From NCBI RefSeq assembly GCF_027213785.1, contig NZ_JAPWGO010000002.1, positions 327,111-391,110 of the forward strand: a DNA stretch of 64,000 nucleotides, written 5' to 3'. The notes beneath the pieces were generated by a model that saw only the letters and a program-made list of their open reading frames with translations, did not search any database and was not told the DNA's origin. The stretch comes from Limimaricola sp. G21655-S1 (lineage in GTDB: Bacteria > Pseudomonadota > Alphaproteobacteria > Rhodobacterales > Rhodobacteraceae). The position numbers and the translations under genes are program-made. Positions 35,439 through 47,217 of the stretch are shown here, piece by piece (position 1 is the first letter of the stretch; every line of letters starts with the position of its first letter).

Positions 35439-36551
35439 TCAGCCCGGAATGCGGGCGAAGCGGGTCTTCCACAACGCCTCGTCCCATTCCGAAGCCGCAT
35501 CGCTGTCCCAGACGATGCCGCCGCCGACATTGAGGGTGGCGCGCCCCGCCTCGACCATCAGCGTGCGGATCGCGACGTTGAAGGAGGACCGACCATCGGG
35601 GGCGGCCCAGCCGATCGCGCCGCAATAGGCCTCGCGCGGCCACGGCTCCAGCTCGCGGATGATCTCCATCGCCCGCAGCTTGGGCGCGCCGGTGATCGAG
35701 CCGCAGGGAAACAGCGCCGCGAGGACCGCCCCGAGGCCGACGCCGGGCGCGAGCCGCGCCGCGACATGGCTCACCATCTGGTGCACCGTCGCATAGGTTT
35801 CGATGTCGAACAGCTTCGGCACCGAAACGCTGCCCGGCAGCGCCACCCGACTCAGATCGTTGCGCAGCAGATCGACGATCATCAGGTTCTCGGCGCGGTT
35901 CTTTTCGTCGGCGGCGAGGAAGGCGCGATGCGCGGCGTCCTCCTCGGGCGTCGCGCCGCGCGGCCGCGTGCCCTTCATCGGCCGGGTCTCGATGCGCCCG
36001 ACCCCGTCTGTGGCGAAGAACAGCTCCGGTGAGCGCGAGACCAGCGCCGGCAGCCCCTCCTGCTCGACCAACGCCCCGTGCGACACCCTCTGGCCGCGCG
36101 ACAGCGCCGCGAACAGCGCCTCGGGGCTTCCCGAGCAGGCCGCATCCAGAGGGAAGGTCAGGTTGGCCTGATAGATGTCGCCCGCCGCGATATAGGCCCG
36201 CACCCGCTGCAGCGCCGCCGCGTGCTCGGTGGCCGTCCAGCGCGAAACGAGGGCCCCGAGGCTGGCAGGGCCGGCCCGGGGGGCCCATGGCTCGGGTTCT
36301 GTCTCGAACACGCCGAAGCGAAGGAGCGGCAGACGCCGCGGCGCGGGCATCGCGGGGGTCAGGCGCCGCTCCAGCGCATAGCCCAGCTCGTAGCTCGCAT
36401 AGCCCGCGACCCAAGCCCCCTCGGCCCGCGCCGCGTCGATGGCGGCCAGCGCCAGCGGCACGCCGCCGGGCTGCCACGCCTCGATCAGCCGCTGCGGGCG
36501 CGAGAAGATTGCGCCCCGCCCGCCGGGGCCGCTGTCGAAGCCTATCCGCAT
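35439..36551 (-). CDS. pabB: aminodeoxychorismate synthase component I
   Basis: A 370-residue chorismate-binding enzyme that makes 4-amino-4-deoxychorismate with a glutaminase partner. The C-terminal domain shows [32 protein letters not shown] (the PIKGT-like catalytic loop), [29 protein letters not shown] and YCGAIGW. MKGT, where TrpE proteins have PIAGT, supports PabB over TrpE. The N-terminal anthranilate-synthase-like domain is short. ATG 36551 (MRIGFDSG) is preferred; ATG 36563 is possible. It lies just upstream of pabC and is divergent from carB. Confidence 0.9.
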   Translation of the reverse strand: MRIGFDSGPGGRGAIFSRPQRLIEAWQPGGVPLALAAIDAARAEGAWVAGYASYELGYALERRLTPAMPAPRRLPLLRFGVFETEPEPWAPRAGPASLGALVSRWTATEHAAALQRVRAYIAAGDIYQANLTFPLDAACSGSPEALFAALSRGQRVSHGALVEQEGLPALVSRSPELFFATDGVGRIETRPMKGTRPRGATPEEDAAHRAFLAADEKNRAENLMIVDLLRNDLSRVALPGSVSVPKLFDIETYATVHQMVSHVAARLAPGVGLGAVLAALFPCGSITGAPKLRAMEIIRELEPWPREAYCGAIGWAAPDGRSSFNVAIRTLMVEAGRATLNVGGGIVWDSDAASEWDEALWKTRFARIPG

Positions 36552-36732
36552 CTTCGTCCACATTCTTTTGCGCCTCTCCGATACATCGCCGGACGGCCGG
36601 GCGACAGGGGGCGGGACGATTGCTTTCCCTAGCGGGACCGCGGGGCCTTGCGCTGCGCCCGCCCATGTCTATAACCGCGACGATTTGCGCGGCCCCCTCC
36701 CCTTGAGGCTGCGCGAGAAACACGAGGGTCCC

Positions 36733-40062
<3,330 letters not shown>

Positions 40063-40086
40063 CGCTGGCCGGAACGGCGTGAGCGA

Positions 40087-40129
40087 CCATGCGTTTCTCC
40101 CTCACCAACCAGAAGGGAGAAACGCATGG
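40087..40129 (+). promoter_or_regulatory. perfect 16-bp hairpin sequestering the SD and start codon of the HPF-cold-shock gene
   Basis: CCATGCGTTTCTCCCT (40087-40102) is the exact reverse complement of AGGGAGAAACGCATGG (40114-40129), separated by the 11-base loop CACCAACCAGA. The second arm contains the SD (AGGGAG) and the ATG start at 40126. When transcribed, initiation would be closed. No T-run follows, so it is not an obvious terminator of carB, which ends 24 bp earlier. A role as thermosensor, sRNA target or translational switch is inferred. Confidence 0.75.
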
Positions 40130-40710
40130 ATACCCCCCTCGAGATCGCCTTCCACAACATGGACAGCTCGAACGGGCTGGAGGCCCGGATCCGCGAACGC
40201 GCCGCCAAGCTGGAGCGCTTTCACAATCACATCACGAGCTGTCACGTCGTGGTCGAGGTCCCGAACCGCAGTCAGGGCGGCGCCAAGGGCTACCACGTGC
40301 GCGTCGAATGCCGCGTGCCGGGCAAGGAGCTCGTGGTAAGCCATGACCCGGGCAAGGGCGACAAGCATGATCCCTACCTCGCCGTGCGGGATGCCTTCTA
40401 CGCGATGGAGCGCCAGCTCGAGCATGCCGCCCAGAAGGTACAGGGCGACGTGAAGGCGCATGAGGGGCCGCCACAGGGCCGGGTGCGTCAGCTCTTCACC
40501 GAATACGGTTTCATCGAGACTCTCGACGGTCGCGACATCTGGTTCCACAAGGCGAGCGTCGCCGAGGACGGCTTCGGCAAGCTCGAGGAGAACACGCCCG
40601 TGGAGCTGTCGATCGTCGATGACGGCCCGAACGGTATGGGCCCGCAGGCGACCAGCGTGCGGCCGATCGGCCGGATGCAATTGCAGGGCGACGTTCCCTC
40701 CCAGGCCTGA
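40126..40710 (+). CDS. HPF/RaiA-type ribosome hibernation factor fused to a cold-shock domain
   Basis: A 194-residue protein of two domains. Residues about 1-110 are the S30AE (HPF/RaiA) fold: PLEIAFHNMDSSNGLEARIR, HVVVEVPNRSQGGAKGYHVR and YLAVRDAFYAMERQLEHA. Residues about 122-190 are a cold-shock OB domain with RNP-like motifs YGFIETL and DIWFHKASV. HPF proteins bind the ribosomal small subunit in resting cells; the second domain replaces the usual long-HPF dimerisation tail with an RNA-binding one. Translation is probably gated by the perfect hairpin that contains its SD and ATG. Palindromic repeats follow the stop. Confidence 0.9.
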   Translation: MDTPLEIAFHNMDSSNGLEARIRERAAKLERFHNHITSCHVVVEVPNRSQGGAKGYHVRVECRVPGKELVVSHDPGKGDKHDPYLAVRDAFYAMERQLEHAAQKVQGDVKAHEGPPQGRVRQLFTEYGFIETLDGRDIWFHKASVAEDGFGKLEENTPVELSIVDDGPNGMGPQATSVRPIGRMQLQGDVPSQA

Positions 40711-40712
40711 TC

Positions 40713-40757
40713 CAAATCCTTCGAAGGATTTGCGCAAGAGTCTTGCAAAACTCTTGC
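40713..40757. repeat. tandem palindromes after the HPF-cold-shock gene (REP-like / terminator)
   Basis: CAAATCCTTCGAAGGATTTG (40713-40732) is a perfect 20-bp palindrome. It is followed directly by GCAAGAGT (40734-40741) paired with ACTCTTGC (40750-40757) around CTTGCAAA. Such back-to-back palindromes look like the extragenic palindromic elements common in Rhodobacterales. They could stabilise the mRNA 3' end or end transcription before tdk. Confidence 0.6.
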
Positions 40758-40812
40758 CCCCGGCCCCGGCGGCGCGTTGTCAGGACGCGCCGCCCTTTGT
40801 ATGTGACCGGCC

Positions 40813-41397
40813 ATGGCCAAGCTCTATTTCAACTACTCGACGATGAACGCCGGCAAGTCGACGGTGCTGTTGCAGGCGGCGCACAACTACGCCGAGCGGG
40901 GCATGCAGACCTACCTTCTGACCGCGCGCTTCGACAACCGCTCGGGCGAGGGCTTCATCAAGAGCCGGATCGGCATCGGCTCGAAGGCCGACACCTTCGA
41001 CGCGGGCGACGACCTGTTCGAAAAGATCAGGGCGCGACTCGAGACGCCCTGCGCCTGCGTCTTCGTCGACGAGGCGCAGTTCCTGTCCCCCGACCAAGTG
41101 TGGCAGCTCGCCCGCGCGGTGGACGATCTGAAGGTCCCGGTGATGTGCTACGGGCTGCGCGTCGACTTTCTCGGGCACCTGTTTCCCGGCTCGGCGACGC
41201 TGCTGGCGCTGGCCGACGAGATGCGCGAGGTGCGCACCATCTGCCATTGCGGCCGCAAGGCGACCATGGTGGTGCGCAAGGATGCCGAGGGCCGGGTGGC
41301 GATGGCGGGCGACCAAGTCGAGATCGGCGGCAACGACCGCTACGTCTCGCTCTGCCGCCGGCATTTCCGCGAGGCGATCGGCGACCGCCCCGCCTGA
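40813..41397 (+). CDS. tdk: thymidine kinase
   Basis: A 194-residue TK1-type kinase that salvages thymidine to dTMP. The P-loop is MNAGKST in YFNYSTMNAGKSTVLLQ, the Walker B/DEAQF motif is VFVDEAQFLSPDQV, the lasso region is in CYGLRVDFLGHLFPGSA, and the zinc cysteines are in TICHCGRKATM and LCRRHF. Length is normal. It is convergent with the dehydrogenase gene, with only 3 bp between stops. Confidence 0.95.
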   Translation: MAKLYFNYSTMNAGKSTVLLQAAHNYAERGMQTYLLTARFDNRSGEGFIKSRIGIGSKADTFDAGDDLFEKIRARLETPCACVFVDEAQFLSPDQVWQLARAVDDLKVPVMCYGLRVDFLGHLFPGSATLLALADEMREVRTICHCGRKATMVVRKDAEGRVAMAGDQVEIGGNDRYVSLCRRHFREAIGDRPA

Positions 41398-41400
41398 GGA

Positions 41401-42363
41401 TCAGTTGACGAGGTTCGGCGGTGCCTGATCCTTGACGAAGGCGCAGGCATTGTCGAAGGCCATCCGCCCCATCGCCTCGCGCACCTCGAGCGCCGCCGTA
41501 CCCAGATGCGGCAGCAGCACCGCATTGTCGAGCCTGCGCAGCCGCTCGGGCACCTCGGGCTCGTTCTCGTAGACGTCGAGCCCGGCGCCGCCGATCCGAC
41601 CCGCCTCCAGTGCCTCGATCAGCGCCGTCTCGTCGACTACGTCGCCGCGCGAGATATTGATGAGGACGCCACCCGGCTTCATCACCGACAGCATGTCGCG
41701 GCTGATCAGGTGCCTGGTCTCCGGCGTGGCCGGCACCGTCACCACCACGAAATCGGCCGAGGACATCAGCTCCTCGAGATCGCCCACCTGCATCGCGGGC
41801 AGCGGCACCGCCTTGGATGAGCGGCTGTGATAGAGCACCTGCATGTCGAAGCCGAGCGCGCAGCGCTTGGCCACCGCCTGGCCGATCCGGCCCATGCCGA
41901 CGATGCCGACGGTCTTGCCGGTGACATGCGCGCCCAGCATCTGCGTCGGCGCCCAGCCGGTCCACGCCCCGGCCCGCACCAGGCGCTCGCCCTCGCCGGC
42001 ACGGCGCGCCGTGGCCAGAAGCAGCGTCAGGCCGATATCGGCGGTGGCATCGGTGACCGCGCCCGGCGTGTTCGACACCGCGACGCCGGCCGCGCGTGCG
42101 GCATCCGCGTCGATATGGTTGTAGCCCACGCCGAAATTGGCGAGCAGGCCGCAGCGGATCTCGCCGGCCTGCGCGAAGGCCTGCGCGGTGAAACGATCGC
42201 CCAGCGTGCACAGGATGATGTCATAGGCGCCGAGCGCCTCGGCCGCCTCGGCCTCGGTCAATCCGCGATCGGCATCGCGGAAGGTCGCCTCGAACTTCTG
42301 CGCGCAGGCGTCGAGCACGGATTGCGGCAGCGGCCGCGTGACGAGCATGGTCTTCTTGGTCAT
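41401..42363 (-). CDS. D-isomer 2-hydroxyacid dehydrogenase (glyoxylate/hydroxypyruvate reductase type)
   Basis: A 320-residue NAD(P)-dependent dehydrogenase. The Rossmann motif is GIVGMGRIGQAVAKRCA, with the catalytic Arg in LINISRGDVVDE, Glu in DVYENEPEVPE and His in LLPHLGTAA. The HSRSS after the second strand (VLYHSRSSK) suggests NADP preference, as in glyoxylate reductases. It starts at ATG 42363 in an ATGA overlap with the CsaA gene. The substrate is a small 2-oxoacid; glyoxylate or hydroxypyruvate is most likely. Confidence 0.88.
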   Translation of the reverse strand: MTKKTMLVTRPLPQSVLDACAQKFEATFRDADRGLTEAEAAEALGAYDIILCTLGDRFTAQAFAQAGEIRCGLLANFGVGYNHIDADAARAAGVAVSNTPGAVTDATADIGLTLLLATARRAGEGERLVRAGAWTGWAPTQMLGAHVTGKTVGIVGMGRIGQAVAKRCALGFDMQVLYHSRSSKAVPLPAMQVGDLEELMSSADFVVVTVPATPETRHLISRDMLSVMKPGGVLINISRGDVVDETALIEALEAGRIGGAGLDVYENEPEVPERLRRLDNAVLLPHLGTAALEVREAMGRMAFDNACAFVKDQAPPNLVN

Positions 42364-42713
42364 GACAGCCGCCCTCCCGACGGCACAGGCTGGTCCGGGC
42401 CGATCAGCACGATCGCGCCCTCGGCGTCGGGCAGGCCGAGCACCAGCACCTCAGACAGGAACCGACCGATCTGGCGCGGCGGAAAGTTCACTACCGCCAG
42501 CACCTGCCGGCCCTCCAGATCGGCGGGGTCGTAATGTGTCGCGATCTGCGCCGAGGACCGCTTTTCGCCGATCTCCTCGCCGAAATCGATCCAGAGCTTG
42601 ATCGCGGGCCTGCGGGCTTCCGGATAGGGCTCCGCGCGGGTCACCGTGCCCGCGCGGATGTCCACCTTGGCGAAATCGTCGAAGACGATCTCCGAAGACC
42701 GCGCCTCACCCAT
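42360..42713 (-). CDS. csaA: tRNA-binding protein, CsaA-like
   Basis: A 117-residue OB-fold protein of the CsaA/YgjH family. The blocks are [54 protein letters not shown] and [20 protein letters not shown]. CsaA binds tRNA and has chaperone activity in Bacillus. ATG 42713 is chosen over the TTG at 42719. It overlaps proC by 8 bp and the dehydrogenase by 4 bp, so proC-csaA-dehydrogenase form an operon. Confidence 0.9.
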   Translation of the reverse strand: MGEARSSEIVFDDFAKVDIRAGTVTRAEPYPEARRPAIKLWIDFGEEIGEKRSSAQIATHYDPADLEGRQVLAVVNFPPRQIGRFLSEVLVLGLPDAEGAIVLIGPDQPVPSGGRLS

Positions 42714-43521
42714 TCGCAAGCTCGCGGGAGCGGTCGGCCGCGGCCTTGAGCGCCCGGCTCAGCAGTACCGGGAAGCCGTCTTTCTCGTTCATCAGCACGT
42801 CGAGCGCGGCCTGGGTCGTACCGTTGGGCGAGGTCACGTTCTCGCGCAGCTTGCCGGGATGCTCGTCCGAGCCATCGGCCAGCGCGCCTGCACCCGCCAC
42901 GGTGGCGGTGGCAAGCTGGAGCGCCAGCTCGGGGCTCAGCCCCTGCTCCTCGCCCGCCTTGGCCATGGTCTCGATCAGATGGAACACATAGGCCGGACCG
43001 GAGCCCGACACGGCGGTGACGCCGTCCATCTGGTCCTCGGATTCCAGCCGCACCACCTGCCCCACGGCCCGCAGCAGCTCCTCCGCAAGATCGACCTGTT
43101 CGGGCGTGGCATGCGCGTTGCCGATGATCGCGGTGATGCCGCGGCCGATCGCCGAAGGCGTGTTCGGCATGGCGCGCACGATCGGGGTGCTCTCGCCCAG
43201 CGCCTGTTCGAAGGTGGCGATCGGCGTACCGGCCGCGACCGAGACGAACAGCGTCGAGCCGTTGCCCTTGGCCTGCATCGAGGGCAGAGCGTCGCCCATC
43301 ATCTGCGGCTTCACCGCGACCAGCACGATCGCCGGGTCTTCGGGAAGCTCCTCGTTCAGGCGCACGCCCTGCTTTTGCAGCCACTCCGAGGGTTTGGGGT
43401 CGAGCACGGTGACGGACTGCTTTGGCAGACCGCCTTCGAGCCATCCCGCCAGCATCGCCGAACCCATCTTGCCGCAGCCCAGGAGCACGAGGCCCCGGCG
43501 CGCAACTTCATCCATCTGCAT
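42706..43521 (-). CDS. proC: pyrroline-5-carboxylate reductase
   Basis: A 271-residue enzyme for the last step of proline synthesis. The Rossmann motif is [25 protein letters not shown] is typical, and the C-terminal signature is [21 protein letters not shown] with [18 protein letters not shown] 43521 is preferred because AAGGAGG lies 7-8 bp upstream; the longer frame to 43578 has no SD. It is the first gene of an operon with csaA and a dehydrogenase. Confidence 0.94.
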   Translation of the reverse strand: MQMDEVARRGLVLLGCGKMGSAMLAGWLEGGLPKQSVTVLDPKPSEWLQKQGVRLNEELPEDPAIVLVAVKPQMMGDALPSMQAKGNGSTLFVSVAAGTPIATFEQALGESTPIVRAMPNTPSAIGRGITAIIGNAHATPEQVDLAEELLRAVGQVVRLESEDQMDGVTAVSGSGPAYVFHLIETMAKAGEEQGLSPELALQLATATVAGAGALADGSDEHPGKLRENVTSPNGTTQAALDVLMNEKDGFPVLLSRALKAAADRSRELANG

Positions 43522-43619
43522 GGCGCAACCTCCTTTGAGTTTGCGCGGGAGGCTAGGCGCGTGGACAGGAAGCTGCAAGCAGATGACCCGAAGGCAGCGC
43601 GGGGCCGGCCTTGCAGATT

Positions 43620-43641
43620 GCGTATTTGGAGAAAGATGAGG
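43620..43641 (+). repeat. intergenic repeat, copy 3
   Basis: GCGTATTTG-G-AGAAAGATGA (43620-43639) matches the modules at 3497-3516 and, inverted, 29948-29967. It lies between proC and irr, in a 204-bp gap that holds no gene. Unlike copy 1, no poly-G hairpin precedes it. Confidence 0.6.
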
Positions 43642-43725
43642 CGCAAAGCGGGTTGGCTTCGCCCTTGCCTTCAGACCCTTTTCTGCAACCCGCTCCTGCG
43701 CGTGATACCCGGCCCGAGGATCGGT

Positions 43726-44151
43726 TCAGCGCCGGCGCAGCCGGATCACCACGTCGACCTTGGCGATCTCGGCGCCATCGGGGGCCGAGGGCAGCCGCGA
43801 AATCTCGAGTTGATCGGCCGGCGCGTCGGAGAGCCGCGCGTCGTCCTCCCAGTAGAAATGCGGGTGGTCGGTCATGTCTGTGTCGAAATAGCTCTTCGAG
43901 CCGTCCACGGTGATCTCGCGCATCAGGCCGGCGGCGCAGAAGGCCGAGAGCGTGTTGTAGACCGTCGCGAGCGACACCTTGTAGCCGGCCTGCGAGGCCG
44001 CCTCGAACAGGCTTTCGGCGGTGACATGGCGATCCTGCCCGTCGCCCACCAGCAGCGTGGCGAGCGCGAGCCGCTGGCGCGTCGGGCGCAGCCCGGCCGT
44101 GGCCAGCCAATCGGCGCCGCGACGGGCGCGAGGTTGGGACGTGTGCGTCAT
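43726..44151 (-). CDS. irr: Irr-type iron response regulator (Fur family)
   Basis: A 141-residue Fur-superfamily repressor. The winged-helix part is [16 protein letters not shown] through [20 protein letters not shown], with the dimerisation region after SKSYFDTD. Position next to fabA and the Irr-like [15 protein letters not shown] point to Irr, which reports haem and iron status in alphaproteobacteria. No GCPW haem-regulatory motif is present, and the usual His triplet appears as HPH. ATG 44151 is chosen; the frame runs to 44199. It is divergent from fabA, with 138 bp between starts. Confidence 0.88.
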   Translation of the reverse strand: MTHTSQPRARRGADWLATAGLRPTRQRLALATLLVGDGQDRHVTAESLFEAASQAGYKVSLATVYNTLSAFCAAGLMREITVDGSKSYFDTDMTDHPHFYWEDDARLSDAPADQLEISRLPSAPDGAEIAKVDVVIRLRRR

Positions 44152-44289
44152 GACGAACCAGATATGCCCTTTATCCACGGCAATTTCAATGTCGCGCAAT
44201 CGCGCCGCACGGCCCCCGCCCTTGCCCTATCGCGCGGCCCGGTGCTAGAGGCTTGTGCCAACGAAACCGAAACGAACCGACGGGGCCAC

Positions 44290-44799
44290 ATGTCACAGTA
44301 TCCGACCCAGTTCGACAAGGACGCGCTGCTGAAATGTTCGCGCGGCGAACTGTTCGGGCCGGGCAACGCCCAGCTTCCGGCGCCGCCGATGCTGATGATG
44401 GATCGCATCACCGACATCTCGGGCGATGGCGGCGAGCACGGCAAGGGCCATGTCGTGGCCGAGTTCGACATCACGCCTGACCTGTGGTTCTTCGAGTGCC
44501 ACTTTCCGGGCAACCCGATCATGCCCGGCTGCCTCGGCCTCGACGGGCTGTGGCAGCTGACCGGGTTCAACCTCGGCTGGCGCGGCTGGAAGGGGCGCGG
44601 CTACGCGCTCGGCGTCGGTGAGGTGAAGCTCACCGGCATGGTGCGCCCCGATCGCAAGAAGCTCACCTATTACGTTGATTTCACCAAGGCGGTACAGACC
44701 CGCCGTCTCACCATGGGCGTCGCCGACGGCCGGGTCGAGGCCGACGGTGAGACCATCTATCTCGTCAAGGACATGAAGGTCGCTCTCTCCGAGAGCTGA
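44290..44799 (+). CDS. fabA: 3-hydroxydecanoyl-ACP dehydratase/isomerase FabA
   Basis: A 169-residue hotdog-fold enzyme that dehydrates 3-hydroxydecanoyl-ACP and isomerises trans-2 to cis-3-decenoyl-ACP, starting unsaturated fatty acid synthesis. The catalytic His and Asp are in [20 protein letters not shown], the family signature, and the start [20 protein letters not shown] is standard. The frame is open far upstream, a GC artefact. It begins the fabA-fabB-fabI operon, divergent from irr. Confidence 0.96.
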   Translation: MSQYPTQFDKDALLKCSRGELFGPGNAQLPAPPMLMMDRITDISGDGGEHGKGHVVAEFDITPDLWFFECHFPGNPIMPGCLGLDGLWQLTGFNLGWRGWKGRGYALGVGEVKLTGMVRPDRKKLTYYVDFTKAVQTRRLTMGVADGRVEADGETIYLVKDMKVALSES

Positions 44800-44821
44800 A
44801 CCCGTCAAGGAAGGAGGCGCC

Positions 44822-46051
44822 ATGCGTCGCGTCGTCGTCACCGGCCTCGGGGTCGTCTCGCCCATCGGAAACTCGGCCGAGGAAGTGGATGCCGCGCTGC
44901 GCGCGGGCCGCTCGGGCATCGAGGCCTCCGAGGAAATGGCCGAATACGGCTTTCGCAGCCGTGTCGCGGGCACGTTGAAGATCGATCTCAAGGAAGAGAT
45001 CGACAAGCGGACCCTGCGCTTCATGGGACCGGGGGCGGGTTACGCCTACCTCTCGATGCGCCAGGCGATCGCCGATGCCGGACTGACCGAGACCGAGATC
45101 TCGAACGAGCGCACCGGCCTGATCGCGGGCTCGGGCGGTCCCTCGACCTCGAACCTCTTCGCCGCGCATCAGACCGTGCTCAAGACCGGCTCGCCGAAGC
45201 GCATCGGTCCGCTCATGGTGCCACGCGGCATGTCCTCGACCGTCTCGGCGAACCTCTCGACCGCCTATGCGATCAAGGGCATCAACTACTCGATCACCTC
45301 GGCCTGCTCGACCTCGCTGCACTGCATCGGCGCCGCCGCCGAGCAGATCATGATGGGCAAGCAGGACGTGATGTTCGCCGGCGGCGGCGAGGAACTCGAC
45401 TGGACCCTGTCCTGCCTGTTCGACGCGATGGGCGCGATGTCCTCGAAGTTCAACGACACGCCCGAGAAGGCGTCGCGTGCCTTCGACCGCGACCGTGACG
45501 GCTTCGTCATCGCCGGTGGCGGCGGCATGGTGGTGCTCGAGGATCTGGACCACGCCCGCGCGCGCGGCGCCAAGATCTACGCCGAGGTCACCGGCTTCGC
45601 CGCGACCTCCGACGGGCATGACATGGTGGCGCCCTCGGGCGAAGGCGGCGAGCGGGCGATGCGCATCGCGCTCTCCACCCTGCCCGAGGATCGCAAGGTC
45701 GGCTACATCAACGCGCATGGCACCTCGACGCCGGTGGGCGACGTGGGCGAGGTCGAGGCGGTGCGCCGCGTCTTCGGCGAGGGCAACACGCCCCCCATTT
45801 CCTCGACCAAGTCGATGACCGGTCACAGCCAGGGGGCGACCGGCGCGCAGGAGGCGATCTACTGCCTGCTGATGCTCAAGGGCGACTACATCGCGCCGTC
45901 GATCAACGTCGAGAACCTCGCCGAGGGGATCAACGATGGCGAGATCGCGACCGAACTGCGCGAGAATGCCGGTCTCGACACGGTGATGACCAACAGCTTC
46001 GGCTTCGGCGGCACCAACGGCTCGATGCTGCTGTCGCGCTTCAACGACTGA
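44822..46051 (+). CDS. fabB: beta-ketoacyl-ACP synthase I
   Basis: A 409-residue condensing enzyme that elongates the FabA product. The catalytic Cys is in [15 protein letters not shown], and the histidines in [11 protein letters not shown] and [16 protein letters not shown]. The C-terminal [14 protein letters not shown] is diagnostic. It lies 22 bp after fabA with SD AAGGAGG. Together they set membrane unsaturation. Confidence 0.95.
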   Translation: MRRVVVTGLGVVSPIGNSAEEVDAALRAGRSGIEASEEMAEYGFRSRVAGTLKIDLKEEIDKRTLRFMGPGAGYAYLSMRQAIADAGLTETEISNERTGLIAGSGGPSTSNLFAAHQTVLKTGSPKRIGPLMVPRGMSSTVSANLSTAYAIKGINYSITSACSTSLHCIGAAAEQIMMGKQDVMFAGGGEELDWTLSCLFDAMGAMSSKFNDTPEKASRAFDRDRDGFVIAGGGGMVVLEDLDHARARGAKIYAEVTGFAATSDGHDMVAPSGEGGERAMRIALSTLPEDRKVGYINAHGTSTPVGDVGEVEAVRRVFGEGNTPPISSTKSMTGHSQGATGAQEAIYCLLMLKGDYIAPSINVENLAEGINDGEIATELRENAGLDTVMTNSFGFGGTNGSMLLSRFND

Positions 46052-46074
46052 CGAGACAGGCAGGAGAGACGGAC

Positions 46075-46860
46075 ATGATGTCGATGGTGGGCAAGCGCGG
46101 GCTTGTCATGGGGGTCGCGAACGACCGCTCTATCGCATGGGGCATCGCAAAGGCGCTGCACGGCGCCGGAGCCGAGATGGCCTTCTCCTACCAGGGCGAA
46201 ACCTTCGGGCGGCGCGTCGCGCCGCTCGTGGCGCAGCTCAATTCGGATTTCCTGCTCGATGTCGACGTCACCGACGACGCCTCGCTCGACGCCGCCTTCA
46301 AGAAGATCGAGGAGCGCTGGGGCAGGCTGGATTTCGTGGTCCACGCGATCGCCTATTCCAACAAGGACGAGCTGACCGGCCGGTTCATCAACACCAGCCG
46401 CGAGAACTTCCGCAACTCGCTCGACATCTCCTGCTATTCGCTGATCGACATCGCTCGCCGCGCCCATCCGCTGATGAGCGCCGGCGGCTCGATCATCACC
46501 CTGACCTATCAGGGCTCGAACAAGGTGACGCCCTTCTACAACGTGATGGGCGTGGCCAAGGCGGCGCTGGAAGCCAGCGTGCGCTACCTCGCCAACGACC
46601 TCGGCCCCGAGGGCATCCGCGTCAATGCGGTCTCCCCCGGCCCGATGAAGACGCTGGCGGGCGCTGCCATCGGCGGGGCGCGCAAGACCTTCAAGCACAC
46701 CGACATGAACGCGCCGCTGCGCTCCAACGCGACGCTCGAGGCCGTGGGGGGCACCGCGCTCTATCTCTGCTCGGACGCGGCGGCCTGCACCACCGGCGAA
46801 ATCGTGCATGTCGATGGCGGCTACCACGTGCTGGGCATGCCGCAGAGCGAGAACATCTAA
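46075..46860 (+). CDS. fabI: enoyl-ACP reductase (NADH) FabI
   Basis: A 261-residue short-chain dehydrogenase family reductase. The cofactor loop is GLVMGVANDRSIAWGIAKAL, and the catalytic Tyr and Lys are in TYQGSNKVTPFYNVMGVAKA (the Y-x6-K of FabI). SPGPMKTLAGAAI follows. It completes each elongation cycle. SD CAGGAGAGA lies before ATG 46075, with alternative in-frame ATGs at the next codon and at 46084. It is the last gene of the operon. Confidence 0.95.
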   Translation: MMSMVGKRGLVMGVANDRSIAWGIAKALHGAGAEMAFSYQGETFGRRVAPLVAQLNSDFLLDVDVTDDASLDAAFKKIEERWGRLDFVVHAIAYSNKDELTGRFINTSRENFRNSLDISCYSLIDIARRAHPLMSAGGSIITLTYQGSNKVTPFYNVMGVAKAALEASVRYLANDLGPEGIRVNAVSPGPMKTLAGAAIGGARKTFKHTDMNAPLRSNATLEAVGGTALYLCSDAAACTTGEIVHVDGGYHVLGMPQSENI

Positions 46861-47163
46861 AACAGACTGCGAAGCGCGCGGCGAGAGCGCGCGGGTACGC
46901 GCCTCCGGCCCACGACCGGCGGCCTCGCACCGATATCCGGGCACTGCCGGATATCGGCCCCGAACCGAAGTCGGCGACAGCGGATCGACGGGGCGAGGCG
47001 ACCGGCTCGTCGTCTTGCGGGGCCGCTCGTTACCGATCCTGCCTTTGACAAGCGCGCCCTTACCTCCCCAAGCCCCCGACGGACCGGACGGGGTCCGTCT
47101 GCTGCCGCGCATGGGTTGCCGGGCGTTCCGGACCGGGTCGGGCATGGGCGGGGGGCGGACACG
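46861..47163. other. intergenic region after fabI with a strong isolated hairpin
   Basis: About 300 bp without a convincing gene. CCGATATCCGG (46930-46940) pairs perfectly with CCGGATATCGG (46947-46957) around the loop GCACTG, an 11-bp stem with no T-run. The rest has inverted GCGCGC-rich stretches near 46875-46905. The 3' border is the strong terminator at 47165. A small RNA or a palindromic repeat is possible. Confidence 0.4.
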
Positions 47164-47164
47164 A

Positions 47165-47198
47165 AAAGGCCCCGGCGACAGCCGTCGCCGGGGCCTTT
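47165..47198. terminator. bidirectional rho-independent terminator
   Basis: AAAGGCCCCGGCGAC (47165-47179) pairs perfectly with GTCGCCGGGGCCTTT (47184-47198) around AGCC, a 15-bp stem with A-rich and T-rich ends on both strands. It lies 20 bp after the FKBP gene's stop (minus strand) and can also stop read-through from fabI on the plus strand. Confidence 0.92.
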
Positions 47199-47217
47199 CT
47201 TGGTCGTGTCACCGGGA

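Noticed and set aside
36664..36705. 13-codon ORF ([13 protein letters not shown]) before carB, as a possible second leader peptide
   Set aside because: It has no Arg or pyrimidine-related codon run, no downstream alternative stems, and ends only 28 bp before carB; no support beyond chance.
40089..40346. 85-codon ORF starting in the first arm of the hairpin
   Set aside because: It overlaps the HPF-cold-shock gene out of frame and its composition is that of a shadow frame; it may matter only as a decoy start.
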